Shown in pieces: positions 36,316 through 43,701 of a stretch of 64,000 nucleotides of DNA. The position numbers and the translations under genes were made by a program. Each line of letters begins with the position of its first letter. Position 1 is the stretch's first letter. Location of the stretch: contig OY282379.1 in assembly GCA_958295875.1 (NCBI GenBank), forward strand, positions 2,757,046 through 2,821,045, given 5' to 3'. Source of the DNA: an uncultured Pseudomonadales bacterium (GTDB lineage: Bacteria > Pseudomonadota > Gammaproteobacteria > Pseudomonadales > Azotimanducaceae). The notes below the pieces were generated by a model. That model had not been told where the DNA came from. It saw only the letters and a program-made list of their open reading frames with translations, and made no database searches.

Positions 36316-37412
36316 AACAGGCTTGGTTGATCGTCGCGCTCGCCATCCAAGTCGCGCTCATCGCCTTGGTTTGGGGCGTGGAGTGGGGCGACGAGGGCGA
36401 GCTCGCGGCGTTTCTGGAGTTCGATGCGGCGACGGTGGATGCGATCACCGTGGCCGGTGAAGAGGGCACAGTGGCCCTCGCCCGCAGCGACGATGCATGG
36501 CAATTGGCGAACGGTTTGCCGGCGGATGCCGGCAAGATCGACCGTGTGCTGGAAAAACTCGCCGGCGCCGCCGGCGGCTGGCCGGTGGCGACCACAGAGT
36601 CTGCCATGGCGCGCTTTGAGGTGGCTGAATCCGCCCACCAGCGCCGCATCACGCTGGGCGCCGGCGAAGACATCGTGGCGGACATCTACCTCGGCACTTC
36701 GCCGGGGTATCAGAAGACCCATGCCCGCCACGTCTCCGGCGGCGAGGCGTATGCCATCGAGTTCGCCAACTACGAGGCCGGGCTTGACGCTTCGGATTGG
36801 CTGAAGAAATCCCTCCTGCAGCCTGCTGGCGAGCTGCAATCCGTCACCCGGCAGGGCGATGAACCGTGGACGCTCACCGCCACCGAGGACGGCTGGGTTG
36901 CGCCAGACACCGTGCTGGACCAAGGCCAAGTCGCCACCCTCGTCGGGCGCTTCGAGGGGCTGACGGTGCTGGACATCGCGGCAGCCGAACTGCCGGCGGC
37001 GCCAGCGGTGCGCTTCCTGACGGTGGATGACGATGGCGAGCATGAGCTGGCCTTCCATCGCTTGGAGGAAGAGGGGGACTACATCGCGGTGTCGAGCCGC
37101 TTTGCGGAGCGCTTTGAGGTGGCGACCTACGTTGTGGAGCAGTTGGACAAGGCGCTGGCCGACTTGGTGGCCGCGGCCGGCGACATGACCGAAGGCGAGC
37201 CCGCTGACGCCGACACCGCGGAGGTCGAAGCGACGGAGGTCGACACCCTTGAGGGGGCAACCACCGACGCTGAAACCGTTGCGGGCGAAGCCGCGGCGCC
37301 CGAAGCTATCGAGGACGAGACCGTTGATGCCGAACCCGCGCCGGCGCCGGCCACGGATGCGGCCGAGCTGGCGGCGCCGGCGGAAGAGGCCGCGTCACCG
37401 GGCTCGGCATAG
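36312..37412 (+). CDS. DUF4340 protein of the ABC/Gld operon
   Basis: The 366-residue protein has one N-terminal membrane helix (AWLIVALAIQVALIALVWGV) and an extracytoplasmic region with repeated beta-units of the DUF4340 type (VDAITVAGEEGTVALARSDDAW and WTLTATEDGWVAPDT). An acidic Pro/Ala/Glu tail of about 90 residues closes it. It overlaps the permease stop (ATGA) and is the last gene of the operon. DUF4340 proteins accompany GldG-type transporters. Confidence 0.85.
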   Translation: MKQAWLIVALAIQVALIALVWGVEWGDEGELAAFLEFDAATVDAITVAGEEGTVALARSDDAWQLANGLPADAGKIDRVLEKLAGAAGGWPVATTESAMARFEVAESAHQRRITLGAGEDIVADIYLGTSPGYQKTHARHVSGGEAYAIEFANYEAGLDASDWLKKSLLQPAGELQSVTRQGDEPWTLTATEDGWVAPDTVLDQGQVATLVGRFEGLTVLDIAAAELPAAPAVRFLTVDDDGEHELAFHRLEEEGDYIAVSSRFAERFEVATYVVEQLDKALADLVAAAGDMTEGEPADADTAEVEATEVDTLEGATTDAETVAGEAAAPEAIEDETVDAEPAPAPATDAAELAAPAEEAASPGSA

Positions 37413-37448
37413 CCCCCAGCCCCACAACGAACTCAATGCACAATCGCC

Positions 37449-37477
37449 TTGACAACTCCGCCGGGTTGCCGGATTGT
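37449..37477 (+). promoter_or_regulatory. promoter of the exported methyltransferase gene
   Basis: A perfect TTGACA (37449-37454), a 17-bp spacer and GATTGT (37472-37477) lie 59 bp before the start codon. The -10 hexamer is weak. Confidence 0.45.
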
Positions 37478-37536
37478 CGCGTTCGAGCTCTTCGCGTCAC
37501 CAAACTGCCGCGTCGTTTTGACGCAAAGGAGACACA

Positions 37537-38268
37537 GTGAAAACGAAACTCGCTCTTGCCGGCGCCATCGCGGCGCTCTGCTTCGGCGCCCAGGCAGACC
37601 TCGCCGCGGACTTGGCGGCGGCGGATCGTCCCCAAGAAGACCGTGACCGGGATGCTGGCCGCAAGCCGGCGGAGGTGCTGGCGTTTCTCGGCATCGGCCC
37701 GGGCATGACCGTGATGGACTTGATCGCCGCTAGCGGCTACTACACGGAAGTGCTCTCGCGCGCCGTAGGGCCGGAAGGCAAGGTGTATGCGCAGAATCCT
37801 CCTTTCGTGCTGCAGTTCCGCGATGGCGCGAACGACAAGGCGATGACGGCGCGGCTGGCGGACGGACGGCTGCCCAACGTGGAGCGCATCGACCAAGACC
37901 TTCCAATGGTGACGATGGCCGCCGGCTCTTTGGACGCGGCGTTCACGGCCCTCAATTTCCATGACGTGCTGCAGAACGGCGGCCCGGAAGCCGCGGCGGG
38001 GACGCTCGCGATAGTGATGGGGCTCCTGAAGCCCGGCGGTGTGCTCGGCGTTGTGGACCACTACGGCGACCCCGGCAACGACAACGCGCAACTGCATCGC
38101 CTCGATGTCGCCGCGGCCATGCCGATCCTTGAAGCGTCTGGCTTCGCCATCGAATCTTCAGACTTGTTGCGCAATCCGGAGGACGACCGCACCACCGGCG
38201 TCTTCGATCCCGCCATTCGCGGCTACACCGATCGGGTGCTGTACAAGCTCACCAAGCCGGCTGAGTAA
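37537..38268 (+). CDS. exported class I SAM-dependent methyltransferase-like protein
   Basis: The 243-residue protein has a signal peptide, MKTKLALAGAIAALCFGAQA. The Rossmann methyltransferase core follows: MTVMDLIAASGYYTEVLSRAVG (motif I, GxG reduced to AASG), ALNFHDVLQ and MGLLKPGGVLGVVDHYG. Export of a SAM-type enzyme is odd because SAM is cytoplasmic. Related exported proteins are common in Proteobacteria but uncharacterised. AAAGGAG precedes the ATG. Confidence 0.85.
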   Translation: MKTKLALAGAIAALCFGAQADLAADLAAADRPQEDRDRDAGRKPAEVLAFLGIGPGMTVMDLIAASGYYTEVLSRAVGPEGKVYAQNPPFVLQFRDGANDKAMTARLADGRLPNVERIDQDLPMVTMAAGSLDAAFTALNFHDVLQNGGPEAAAGTLAIVMGLLKPGGVLGVVDHYGDPGNDNAQLHRLDVAAAMPILEASGFAIESSDLLRNPEDDRTTGVFDPAIRGYTDRVLYKLTKPAE

Positions 38269-38269
38269 C

Positions 38270-38284
38270 GCCCCTAGTGGGGGC
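38270..38284 (+). terminator. hairpin after the exported methyltransferase gene
   Basis: GCCCC (38270-38274) pairs with GGGGC (38280-38284), starting 2 bp after the stop codon. The position fits a terminator but there is no T-tract. Confidence 0.3.
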
Positions 38285-38293
38285 TAGCGCGGC

Positions 38294-39157
38294 GTGATGC
38301 CGCCCGCGCGACGGCGGCGCAACCAGCCGGCGCCGCGCGGGCGAACCTTCCTCCTTTCCCGGCTCGCGCGCCCCGCCTGCTGCGCGGGCCGCCGGCGCAC
38401 CGGACAGCCCCTCGCCCAGCCCCGTCCGGCGATCGCGTTCGGCCGGTTCCTGCGCCGCGCCGCGGCCGCGGTGACCATGCTCGGCGCCGCGCACAGCCAC
38501 GGCCTTTACTTGGAGTATCAAGCGTTCATTGCCGGCACCAGGGCCGGCACGGCCCAGGTCCACATCGAGCGTGATGCCGGCCGTTACACGGTGCATGGCG
38601 CCATCGCGACGCAGGGTCTGTGGCACCGCCTAGCGCCTTGGCGCGCCCGCTTCGTCGTGGATGGTTGGCTGGAAGGCGAACTTGCACGGCCCGTGCAGCT
38701 TGGCCTGCAGGAGTGGGCGCGGCGCAAGGAACGCACCATCCATGTGGCGAAGGGCACGTTGCGGCAACTCCGCAATGGACGCTTGCGGCCGCAGCGGCCG
38801 GCGCCGCCGGGCGTGGACATCGTGTCTGCTCTGTGGGCGGGCGGCCAATGCCAAGCGGAGCAAGTGCTGAACAACGGCCGCCATGTGTATGCGATGACGC
38901 GGCGTCGCCACCAAGTGCGGGACGATGGTTCGGAGCGCTGCGATTACGACATCGTCGATGACGATGGCGAGCGGTTTCGCGGCTGGGTTGAGTTTGGCGA
39001 ACGGCATGGCTGGCGCGTGCCCCTCGAGATCGGCCGCATCGATGGCGTCACCAGCCGGCTGGCCTTGGTGAGCGCGGCCCTATCAGGCAGCGGCGCGGAC
39101 ACGCGGGATTGGAGTGCCGCCGCCGCGGCGCGGGCGGTGACGCCGGCGTTGCCGTGA
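38294..39157 (+). CDS. DUF3108 domain protein, probably exported
   Basis: The conserved part starts near LYLEYQAFIAGTRAGTAQVHI and continues with ERDAGRYTVHGAIATQGLWH. These are the beta-rich openings of DUF3108 proteins, periplasmic or outer-membrane associated proteins of unknown role. The N-terminus is unclear. The frame is open from ATG 38294, but those first 50 residues are Arg/Pro-rich. A signal-like stretch, RFLRRAAAAVTMLGAAHSHG, begins about 55 codons later, so a downstream alternative start is possible. Confidence 0.65.
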   Translation: MMPPARRRRNQPAPRGRTFLLSRLARPACCAGRRRTGQPLAQPRPAIAFGRFLRRAAAAVTMLGAAHSHGLYLEYQAFIAGTRAGTAQVHIERDAGRYTVHGAIATQGLWHRLAPWRARFVVDGWLEGELARPVQLGLQEWARRKERTIHVAKGTLRQLRNGRLRPQRPAPPGVDIVSALWAGGQCQAEQVLNNGRHVYAMTRRRHQVRDDGSERCDYDIVDDDGERFRGWVEFGERHGWRVPLEIGRIDGVTSRLALVSAALSGSGADTRDWSAAAAARAVTPALP

Positions 39158-39172
39158 TGCCAATGCGGCGCG

Positions 39173-39346
39173 CTAGCCCACCTCAATCATCTCGAAATCG
39201 CTCTTCGGCGTGCCGCATTCCGGGCAGAGCCAGCCCTCCGGCACGTCTTCCCAAGCGGTGCCGGGGTCGATGCCCTCATCCGGCACCCCCAATGCCTCGT
39301 CGTAAACGAAGCCGCATGTCATGCACTGCCACTTTCTGGCGTTCAC
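39173..39346 (-). CDS. rubredoxin
   Basis: The 57-residue protein has two Cys pairs, CMTCGF (C8, C11) and CPECGTPK (C41, C44), plus the typical [16 protein letters not shown] and [11 protein letters not shown] stretch. It binds one iron and carries single electrons, often to alkane hydroxylases or diiron proteins. GTG 39346 overlaps the HIT gene stop (GTGA), so it is translationally coupled. The divergent neighbour is a diiron protein gene, making an electron-transfer link plausible but unproven. No rubredoxin reductase is in the window. Confidence 0.93.
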   Translation of the reverse strand: MNARKWQCMTCGFVYDEALGVPDEGIDPGTAWEDVPEGWLCPECGTPKSDFEMIEVG

Positions 39347-39753
39347 AGTTCCATCTCCTGTTTGATGCGTTGGACGCGCGCCGCGAGGGCCGCGCCCGCG
39401 AGCGGCGTGGCTGGCGGCGGCGCGCTCCAAACGGGGTTCGGCCACGCTGCGTCGCCGACGTGGCGCGCGATGACGTGGATGTGCAGTTGCGCCACCTGAT
39501 TGCCGAGCGCCGCCACGTTCAACTTGTCGGCATGGGTGATGCGTTGCAGCGCTTGGGACACCCTCTCGATCTCCTCGAACACGGCCATGCGCGAAGCCGG
39601 TGGAATGTCGTGCAGGTCAGCAAGCGCGGCGATGCGCGGCACCAGAATCGCCCAATGGAAGCGCTCGTCACGCGCCAGCAACAGCGTGGAAACGGCCAAG
39701 TCGCCGACCTGTTCGCAGTCTGCCGCGAGGCGCGGGTGCAGGGCGAAAGCCAT
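39343..39753 (-). CDS. HIT-family hydrolase
   Basis: The 136-residue protein carries the histidine triad as [13 protein letters not shown], close to the C-terminus, and the helix segment [19 protein letters not shown] proteins hydrolyse nucleoside phosphoramidates or dinucleoside polyphosphates. It is translated just ahead of rubredoxin and diverges from the diiron operon, with 103 bp between start codons containing that operon's promoter. Confidence 0.88.
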   Translation of the reverse strand: MAFALHPRLAADCEQVGDLAVSTLLLARDERFHWAILVPRIAALADLHDIPPASRMAVFEEIERVSQALQRITHADKLNVAALGNQVAQLHIHVIARHVGDAAWPNPVWSAPPPATPLAGAALAARVQRIKQEMEL

Positions 39754-39768
39754 TGCGGGGAAAATGGT

Positions 39769-39796
39769 TTGAGATTCCCGTGAGGGCGGCTATAGT
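39769..39796 (+). promoter_or_regulatory. promoter of the diiron/SCP2 operon
   Basis: TTGAGA (39769-39774), a 16-bp spacer and TATAGT (39791-39796) lie in the divergent gap, 60 bp before the start at 39857. Confidence 0.6.
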
Positions 39797-39803
39797 AACC
39801 CCA

Positions 39804-39833
39804 CTTGGGGAGGCCCAATGGGCGTCTCCCAAG
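39804..39833 (+). promoter_or_regulatory. 5'-UTR stem-loop of the diiron operon
   Basis: CTTGGGGAG (39804-39812) pairs with CTCCCAAG (39826-39833) with one bulged G, and an inner GCCC/GGGC stem closes an AAT loop. It lies just downstream of the predicted transcription start and 23 bp before the first gene. It could stabilise the transcript or control translation; its SD-like GGGAG is sequestered in the stem. Confidence 0.4.
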
Positions 39834-39856
39834 AGGTTCACCTTGGGGAGAAAAGC

Positions 39857-40927
39857 ATGAGCGAAGCTGCGCAGCTCGATGTCGAGCGCGATCTGGATTT
39901 AGGCTGGATGGATCGTCGGGGCGAGTGGGAAATCCAAGCCCGGCCAAGCAAGAACGGCCTGACCCTCGCCGACATTCAGATCGGCGACTATGGCGACCCG
40001 CCGGTGGTGAGCGAAAACCAAACCGGCGTGCCGCGCGGCGCGGCGAAACGGGATGGCTCCTATCGCATCGGCGCCTACGGCGTGCGCACCAAGAGCGAAA
40101 TCTGGCTGGACAACGCTTCGTTCCTCTATGAGGAGGCGTTGCAGCGCCAGTGGAGCTCGGCCACCGACATCCCATGGCACACCATTGAACCCCTGCCGGA
40201 CGACATCGAGCAGGCGCAGTGCGCGATGGACACGTTCTTAACCGAGGTCGAGTTCGTCGCAGGAGATGTGCCGGCGCGCTGGGTCGCGCGCACCACGCCA
40301 GACTTCTTCGAGGCGCGCAACGTGCTCCTGTGCCAAGTGATGGACGAATCACGCCACATGGATGTGTTCCGCAAGCGGGCGCTGGCGAACGGCGGCGGCC
40401 TGATGTGCGCGACGGGCGGCACCGCCGGCGTCGTTGGCAGCATCGACCACTCGCGAGACTTCACCGAAATGTCCTCGCGCCTGCACATCTCCGGCGAAGG
40501 CGCGGTGCTCACCATCTTCCGGTTGGGAGAGCTGATGGCCTACAACGACGCGGAAAAGGCCATCTATCGGCTCTGCGCGCAAGACGAGGCGCGCCATGTG
40601 GCCTTCGGCGTGATGCACATGCGCTACATGGCGGAGACGGCGCCGGAACGCCATGAGGAGATCCACTGCTATCTGGACGAAGCGGAGCGCGGCATTCTCT
40701 CCGGCTCGCAGAACCCAGCTGGCCAGTTCACGCAAACCTCCGAGTCCATGGCCATCCTGCTCGGCGGCGGCAAGGCCAACTTCGACGAGGGGCGCAACCG
40801 GCTCATCGCCATCCGCAAGCGGCAGCTGCAGGAGTACATCAAGCGCGTGAAGTCTGCTGGCTTTGGCGACCGTTTCGAGAACGGCCGCTCGCAGGTGCCT
40901 GAACTCTTGGCGGAAATCGCCGCTTAG
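39857..40927 (+). CDS. ferritin-like diiron oxygenase subunit, ligand-complete
   Basis: The 356-residue helical protein shows the diiron pattern E...ExxH...E...ExxH. E130 is in helix 1, E164/H167 in VMDESRH, E204 or E214 in helix 3, and E244/H247 in AQDEARH. The repeated D-E-x-R-H form is that of bacterial multicomponent monooxygenase and phenylacetyl-CoA epoxidase catalytic subunits, but this protein is shorter than the roughly 500-residue monooxygenase alpha chains. ATG 39857 follows GGGGAGAAAAGC. It is the first of five tightly spaced genes and has a ligand-poor paralogue next to it. The substrate is unknown. Confidence 0.75.
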   Translation: MSEAAQLDVERDLDLGWMDRRGEWEIQARPSKNGLTLADIQIGDYGDPPVVSENQTGVPRGAAKRDGSYRIGAYGVRTKSEIWLDNASFLYEEALQRQWSSATDIPWHTIEPLPDDIEQAQCAMDTFLTEVEFVAGDVPARWVARTTPDFFEARNVLLCQVMDESRHMDVFRKRALANGGGLMCATGGTAGVVGSIDHSRDFTEMSSRLHISGEGAVLTIFRLGELMAYNDAEKAIYRLCAQDEARHVAFGVMHMRYMAETAPERHEEIHCYLDEAERGILSGSQNPAGQFTQTSESMAILLGGGKANFDEGRNRLIAIRKRQLQEYIKRVKSAGFGDRFENGRSQVPELLAEIAA

Positions 40928-40940
40928 GCGCGAGGCGCAC

Positions 40941-42245
40941 ATGGCGAAGCAAGACGCGAAGGCCGCGGCTGCAAAGCCGGCCAAGGCCCAGTCCGCTACA
41001 GGCAAGCCGACCAAGAAGGCAGCCCAACTCAAACAGGTAGCCCAGCCCAAACAGGCTGCCAAAGGCAAACAGGCGGCGAAGCCCAAACAAAAAGAACGCG
41101 CCCAGGCGAAGTCCTCCAGCCAACGGGTGGAGGACGTCAGCGGCGGCGGGACGAACCTCCTCACCGCGGTGCCAGAGCCGAAGTACGACTGGATGAACAA
41201 GTCGCGGCAGTGGGGCGTGCGCGTCAAGCCTGGCAAGAAGGGGCTGACGCTGGGCAGCCTGAACGTCGGCATCTATGGCGAGGTGCCCACGGATTGGCCG
41301 GATCAATCCCGCAACCCGCGCGGCGCCATTCCGCGCCACGGCATGCCGCCGGTGGGCTATGCGGTGCGCGACAAGGCGGCCATGTGGGCGGATGGCGCGG
41401 CAGACCTCTACGAAGAAGCGATTCAGCGCCGCTGGGCGCCGGCCACCGACGTGCCGTGGGATTCCATCGAACCGTTGGCGGATGACGTCGAACATGCCGT
41501 CTGCCAAGTGTGTACCGAGCTGTGCCAGTACGCGAACGTCGATATCGAAGCGATATCAAGCTGGCAACACCAAATGGCGTATGGCTACCACGAGGTGAAG
41601 CAGTACCTCGCCACGGCCACCTTCGACGCCGCCCGCCACTATGAAGCGTTCCGCAAACGGGCGCTGTACAACGGCGGCGGGCTGGGCCTTGAAGGCCCGG
41701 GTGAAGTGAACCGCATGATCATCGAGAGCTACGGTGGCTGGACGGAAACCGTCGCCTACCTGTTCTTGCTGCGCGGCACGTTCACCATGACGATGCTGCG
41801 CTACCTGGAGCGCTTCGCCCACAACGACGCCGAACGCTACATCTACGCTCGCGTCATCGAGGACAAAGCCCGCCACCTCGCCTACGGCATCGAGCACCTG
41901 CAATACTCCATTGCCCACATTCAACACCAAGCCGGGGTGCTGGCGACGGTGCTGTTCGTGGGCGATCGCATCTTCGCCCGAGACTTGCGCGACCCGGTGT
42001 TGCGCGAGGCGTTGGCCATCATCTTCGGCAACGGCATTGAAGGCGCCCGCGCCACCGGCCTCGACACTTGGGACGCGATGATGCGCGACTTCATGTCGAG
42101 CCTGCAGGAAACCTGCGCGTGGCTTGGCATTCCGCGCAGCGCGGCGGGGATGCCAGAGGCCATGCGGCGATACCTGCCGCCCGACGCCGCCGCCGAGGCG
42201 GCGAGCGCGGACATTCCCGAAGCCGCGCAGGCGGCCGCGCGCTGA
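40941..42245 (+). CDS. paralogous diiron-like subunit with lost iron ligands
   Basis: The 434-residue protein aligns by eye with the preceding one (shared YEEA[IL]QR.W...ATD.PW, FRKRAL.NGG and NDAE..IY). Both ExxH motifs have lost Glu: DESRH becomes DAARH (A230) and DEARH becomes DKARH (K309). The first-helix E193 and both His remain. It probably cannot build a normal diiron site and may be a structural partner, like the beta subunits of diiron monooxygenases. Residues 1-60 form a Lys/Ala/Gln-rich disordered tail (KQAAKGKQAAKPKQKE). It lies 13 bp after the first subunit. Confidence 0.72.
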   Translation: MAKQDAKAAAAKPAKAQSATGKPTKKAAQLKQVAQPKQAAKGKQAAKPKQKERAQAKSSSQRVEDVSGGGTNLLTAVPEPKYDWMNKSRQWGVRVKPGKKGLTLGSLNVGIYGEVPTDWPDQSRNPRGAIPRHGMPPVGYAVRDKAAMWADGAADLYEEAIQRRWAPATDVPWDSIEPLADDVEHAVCQVCTELCQYANVDIEAISSWQHQMAYGYHEVKQYLATATFDAARHYEAFRKRALYNGGGLGLEGPGEVNRMIIESYGGWTETVAYLFLLRGTFTMTMLRYLERFAHNDAERYIYARVIEDKARHLAYGIEHLQYSIAHIQHQAGVLATVLFVGDRIFARDLRDPVLREALAIIFGNGIEGARATGLDTWDAMMRDFMSSLQETCAWLGIPRSAAGMPEAMRRYLPPDAAAEAASADIPEAAQAAAR

Positions 42246-42246
42246 C

Positions 42247-42699
42247 ATGCCGAGGTTTCCTTCCGAGCAGTGGTTCGGGGCGGTCGCCGCGGTCTTCAAC
42301 GGCGACGAGAGCTACCAAGGCGCCGGTGGCGGGCAGTGCAATTGCCGCGCTGGGGTGGTGGTGGAAGCGCCCAACGATGCGCCGGCGGATGTGTTCGTGC
42401 TCACGTTCGAGGGCGCGGAGTGTTTGGGCGGCCAACCGGCGGACGCCGCGGCGCTTGCCGATGTGGATTTCTACATGCAGATGCCGCTCGCGGATTGGCA
42501 GGAGATGCTTGGCGACATCCAAGCGCACGGCCATGCCACGGCAGACCACACCCTCAACAGCTTGGACTTGAACCGCGAGGAAGGCCTCGCCACGTCCGTC
42601 CACGGCGATCAGTACCGGGAAGATCTGTTCTTCCGCTACAACCAGACCTTGCAGTTCTTTTTCGACGCCTCTGCCCGCGTCAAGACGGCGCGCGCGTAG
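42247..42699 (+). CDS. SCP2-like small protein A of the diiron operon
   Basis: The 150-residue protein has the sterol-carrier-protein-2-like pattern: a strand region (DVFVLTFEGAECLGG), the acidic turn and helix MPLADWQEMLGDIQ, and a final helix region, EDLFFRYNQTLQFFFDASA. SCP2 folds bind lipids or acyl chains. It starts one base after the preceding stop (TGACATG) and is followed 16 bp later by a second SCP2-like gene, so both belong to the diiron operon. A role in presenting a hydrophobic substrate is inference. Confidence 0.6.
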   Translation: MPRFPSEQWFGAVAAVFNGDESYQGAGGGQCNCRAGVVVEAPNDAPADVFVLTFEGAECLGGQPADAAALADVDFYMQMPLADWQEMLGDIQAHGHATADHTLNSLDLNREEGLATSVHGDQYREDLFFRYNQTLQFFFDASARVKTARA

Positions 42700-42715
42700 G
42701 CGCGTAGGAGGGGAC

Positions 42716-43102
42716 ATGGCGCAATTGGATTGGCTGGCGCCGGCGAAGGGCGCCGTGAACGCAGACGCGGCTTACCGCAAGCTCGGCAATGCGGATGTGG
42801 TGGTGGGGTTCAAGTGGGGCAAGACGATTCGCAAGGTGACGTTCGAGGCGTTCGAGATTGGCGCCATCGAACCCATTGGCGAGGACGACCTGCGGGATTG
42901 TGAACTCGTCATCGAGATGACGCCGGCGGATTGGCGGCAGTACCTCAAGCGGCGCGGGCGGGGCGCCGGGCCGTCGCTGCTCTCGCTCGACTTGGACAAG
43001 GAAATCGTGCGCGGCCGCAACCCGCTGTTGCGTTTGAAGTTCCTGCGCTACCACATGTCGATTCAGATGCTCATCGACAAGGGGGCGGAGCTCGCCGCCT
43101 GA
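42716..43102 (+). CDS. SCP2-like small protein B of the diiron operon
   Basis: The 128-residue protein resembles the preceding one: KTIRKVTFEAFEIG, then DLRDCELVIEMTPADWRQYL (the acidic strand and DW helix of SCP2), then the C-terminal RLKFLRYHMSIQMLIDKG. GTAGGAGGGGAC gives a strong Shine-Dalgarno before the ATG. Two different SCP2-like proteins beside two different diiron-like subunits suggest a matched four-part complex, which is inference. Confidence 0.6.
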   Translation: MAQLDWLAPAKGAVNADAAYRKLGNADVVVGFKWGKTIRKVTFEAFEIGAIEPIGEDDLRDCELVIEMTPADWRQYLKRRGRGAGPSLLSLDLDKEIVRGRNPLLRLKFLRYHMSIQMLIDKGAELAA

Positions 43103-43106
43103 CGGC

Positions 43107-43397
43107 GTGCCCATCTACGAGCATCGATGCGACGAGTGCCGGGCGGTGACGACGGTGCTGGCGCCGGTGTCGCGCTCGCGTGACCCGTGCATCTGCGAAC
43201 ATTGCGGCAGCGCCCTCACGCGGCGCATCGTCTCCAAGCCTTCGGTACACCTCTCCAAGCTCTCCAAGGTGGAACGCATGGATCCGAGGTACGACAAGAT
43301 GGTCGATCAAGCGATGCGCAACACCCAACACGCGGATCCAGACCGCCTCATGAACCGCCGCGGCGACGTCACCAAGGGGCTGCCAGACAAGGATTGA
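43107..43397 (+). CDS. FmdB-type zinc-ribbon protein
   Basis: The 96-residue protein begins MPIYEHRCDECRAVTTVL and has a second Cys pair in CICEHCGSALTRRIVSKPS, the FmdB regulatory zinc-ribbon layout. The tail VTKGLPDKD is hydrophilic. It starts with GTG 4 bp after the preceding stop. FmdB-like proteins occur beside amide-, formamide- and oxygenase-type operons with unclear function; metal delivery or assembly is possible. Confidence 0.82.
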   Translation: MPIYEHRCDECRAVTTVLAPVSRSRDPCICEHCGSALTRRIVSKPSVHLSKLSKVERMDPRYDKMVDQAMRNTQHADPDRLMNRRGDVTKGLPDKD

Positions 43398-43418
43398 CGC
43401 GGCGCGGCGTTGGCTCGG

Positions 43419-43640
43419 CTAGAGTGCGGGCAGCGGTTCCGCCCACGCCCCGACGCCGAACAGGAGCGCCACCGTGAAGACGGCGCCGATCACCAAGACG
43501 AGCAGGACATTGGGCGTGGAAAGCAGTTCGTCGCGTTGCGAACGCTCGTCGGGCGGATGTCTTTTGCGGCTTCTGGCGACAGCGTAGATGACGCCGATGA
43601 GGATGAGCGCGGGGAGCAGCAGTTGCACCAGATAACGCAT
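43419..43640 (-). CDS. small two-helix membrane protein, unknown
   Basis: The 73-residue protein has two membrane helices, YLVQLLLPALILIGVIYAVA and NVLLVLVIGAVFTVALLFG, separated by a charged loop with RKRHPPDERSQRDEL. It resembles the small inner-membrane proteins that often sit near poly(A) polymerase or transporter genes in Proteobacteria; I do not assign a family. The ATG at 43640 gives the first helix directly. Confidence 0.6.
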   Translation of the reverse strand: MRYLVQLLLPALILIGVIYAVARSRKRHPPDERSQRDELLSTPNVLLVLVIGAVFTVALLFGVGAWAEPLPAL

Positions 43641-43701
43641 CGCGTCACCGGTTGACGAACGTGGGCCGAGCATACCTTCCCACCACCTTGGGGAGCAAAC
43701 C

